Shown piece after piece: positions 63,650 to 64,000 of a DNA stretch of 64,000 bases. Under the pieces are notes generated by a model. It saw only the letters and a list, made by a program, of their open reading frames with translations. It made no database searches and had not been told where the DNA came from. How positions within the stretch are numbered: position 1 is the stretch's first letter; the number at the start of each line of letters is the position of its first letter. This stretch comes from Algoriphagus boritolerans DSM 17298 = JCM 18970. GTDB taxonomy: Bacteria > Bacteroidota > Bacteroidia > Cytophagales > Cyclobacteriaceae. The DNA is taken from NCBI RefSeq assembly GCF_900108085.1, contig NZ_FNVR01000009.1, positions 1-64,000 of the forward strand, in the 5' to 3' direction. Position numbers and translations under genes: made by a program.

Positions 63650-64000
63650 ATGAACAAATCATCCCTGCTCTTTTTGATCGATCTGACTCTTTCTACTTTT
63701 CTTACGCGCGGAGTAAAAATGATGTAATTCACCTAGCTGAAGGCCCAAAGGAAGTTCAAGTCATAGAAGTCGGATTCAATACGATTAAATATTCCTTTCC
63801 GAATGAAAAAACATTTTACAGCATCAGCAAACATTAAGTCAATAAAATTGAGTATGCCAGCGGAAGAGAAGAGGTATTTGAGAGTCCTTTTAAGAAAATT
63901 AATGGACTTGACAAGGCAGAGGATATATTTGTAACCTACAATCCTGATGAAGTTGCTGGACTTCAAAATATAGGTCAGCTTTTCAGCAAAACTACAGGAG
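63650..64000 (+). pseudogene. Decayed secreted-protein gene with frameshift and internal stop
   Basis: From ATG 63650 a signal-peptide-like stretch (MNKSSLLFLIDLTLSTFL) runs to about 63712. A frameshift is needed there to enter a frame reading SKNDVIHLAEGPKEVQVIEV, which continues past one TAA at 63835-63837 (between SISKH and VNKIEYASGREEV) and on to the window edge (DKAEDIFVTYNPDEVAGLQN). The sense-like composition on both sides of each lesion points to a formerly intact gene of a secreted-protein family of Bacteroidota. The gene is cut by the window end, so its full extent is unknown. Confidence 0.6.

Overview
The window looks like chromosome from a Bacteroidota bacterium, most likely Cytophagales (Cyclobacteriaceae/Algoriphagus-like; the genus is inference). 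Signs are TAnnTTTG -7 promoter boxes (metG, purL, dapA, typA, tetR), few Shine-Dalgarno sequences, a CusA pump fused to TolC, a UpxY/NusG-like protein, single-chain PurL, and dispersed intergenic repeats. Most genes are core or housekeeping, with two accessory islands.

Layout. 1-6150: AT-rich accessory segment with three minus-strand genes (DUF262/DUF1524 nuclease-like, TrlF-like PHP-ATPase, small membrane protein). Each is followed by an attC-like structured repeat, and the nine bases opening each unit are the exact reverse complement of the nine bases opening its own downstream repeat. This is the organisation of integron gene cassettes, here without an integrase (CALIN-like). 6535-8308: short SSB and a secreted phosphatase-family protein. 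8461-16060: heavy-metal RND efflux operon (CzcB-like adaptor, CzcA-TolC fusion) with its histidine kinase and response regulator; matching 11-bp-spaced CTTAAG repeats lie about 60 bp upstream of both the regulator and the pump. 16345-20385: GH130-type glycosidase, PepSY membrane protein, lipoprotein. 20562-24588: the four-gene Anbu proteasome-homologue operon (ATP-grasp, alpha-E, Anbu, transglutaminase). 24750-26213: K+/H+ antiporter.

26387-30304: a peptide-export operon. It begins with an unlabelled 59-residue double-glycine leader peptide (30125-30304), followed by a lipocalin-like protein, a membrane protein, a TlpA-like thioredoxin, a C39 leader peptidase and an ABC exporter. Peptidase and exporter are in the same frame and separated by one TAA codon. 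This is the second candidate for an undescribed system.

30834-45178: metG, a TetR regulator, GNAT, ligA (with a ~145-residue insertion), a LytS/LytTR pair, a CPA2 antiporter with a structured leader, dapA-xseA-xseB, an outer-membrane-like protein and UpxY. 45308-51870: a second RND operon (TetR, TolC, adaptor, pump) with a palindromic operator placed over its promoter. 52212-64000: purL, a GreB-like factor, a small membrane exporter, a PIN toxin-antitoxin pair, a DUF4407 protein, an SGNH hydrolase, an outer-membrane-like protein, typA, and a decayed gene running off the right edge. No rRNA, tRNA, CRISPR array, transposase or phage genes were recognised.
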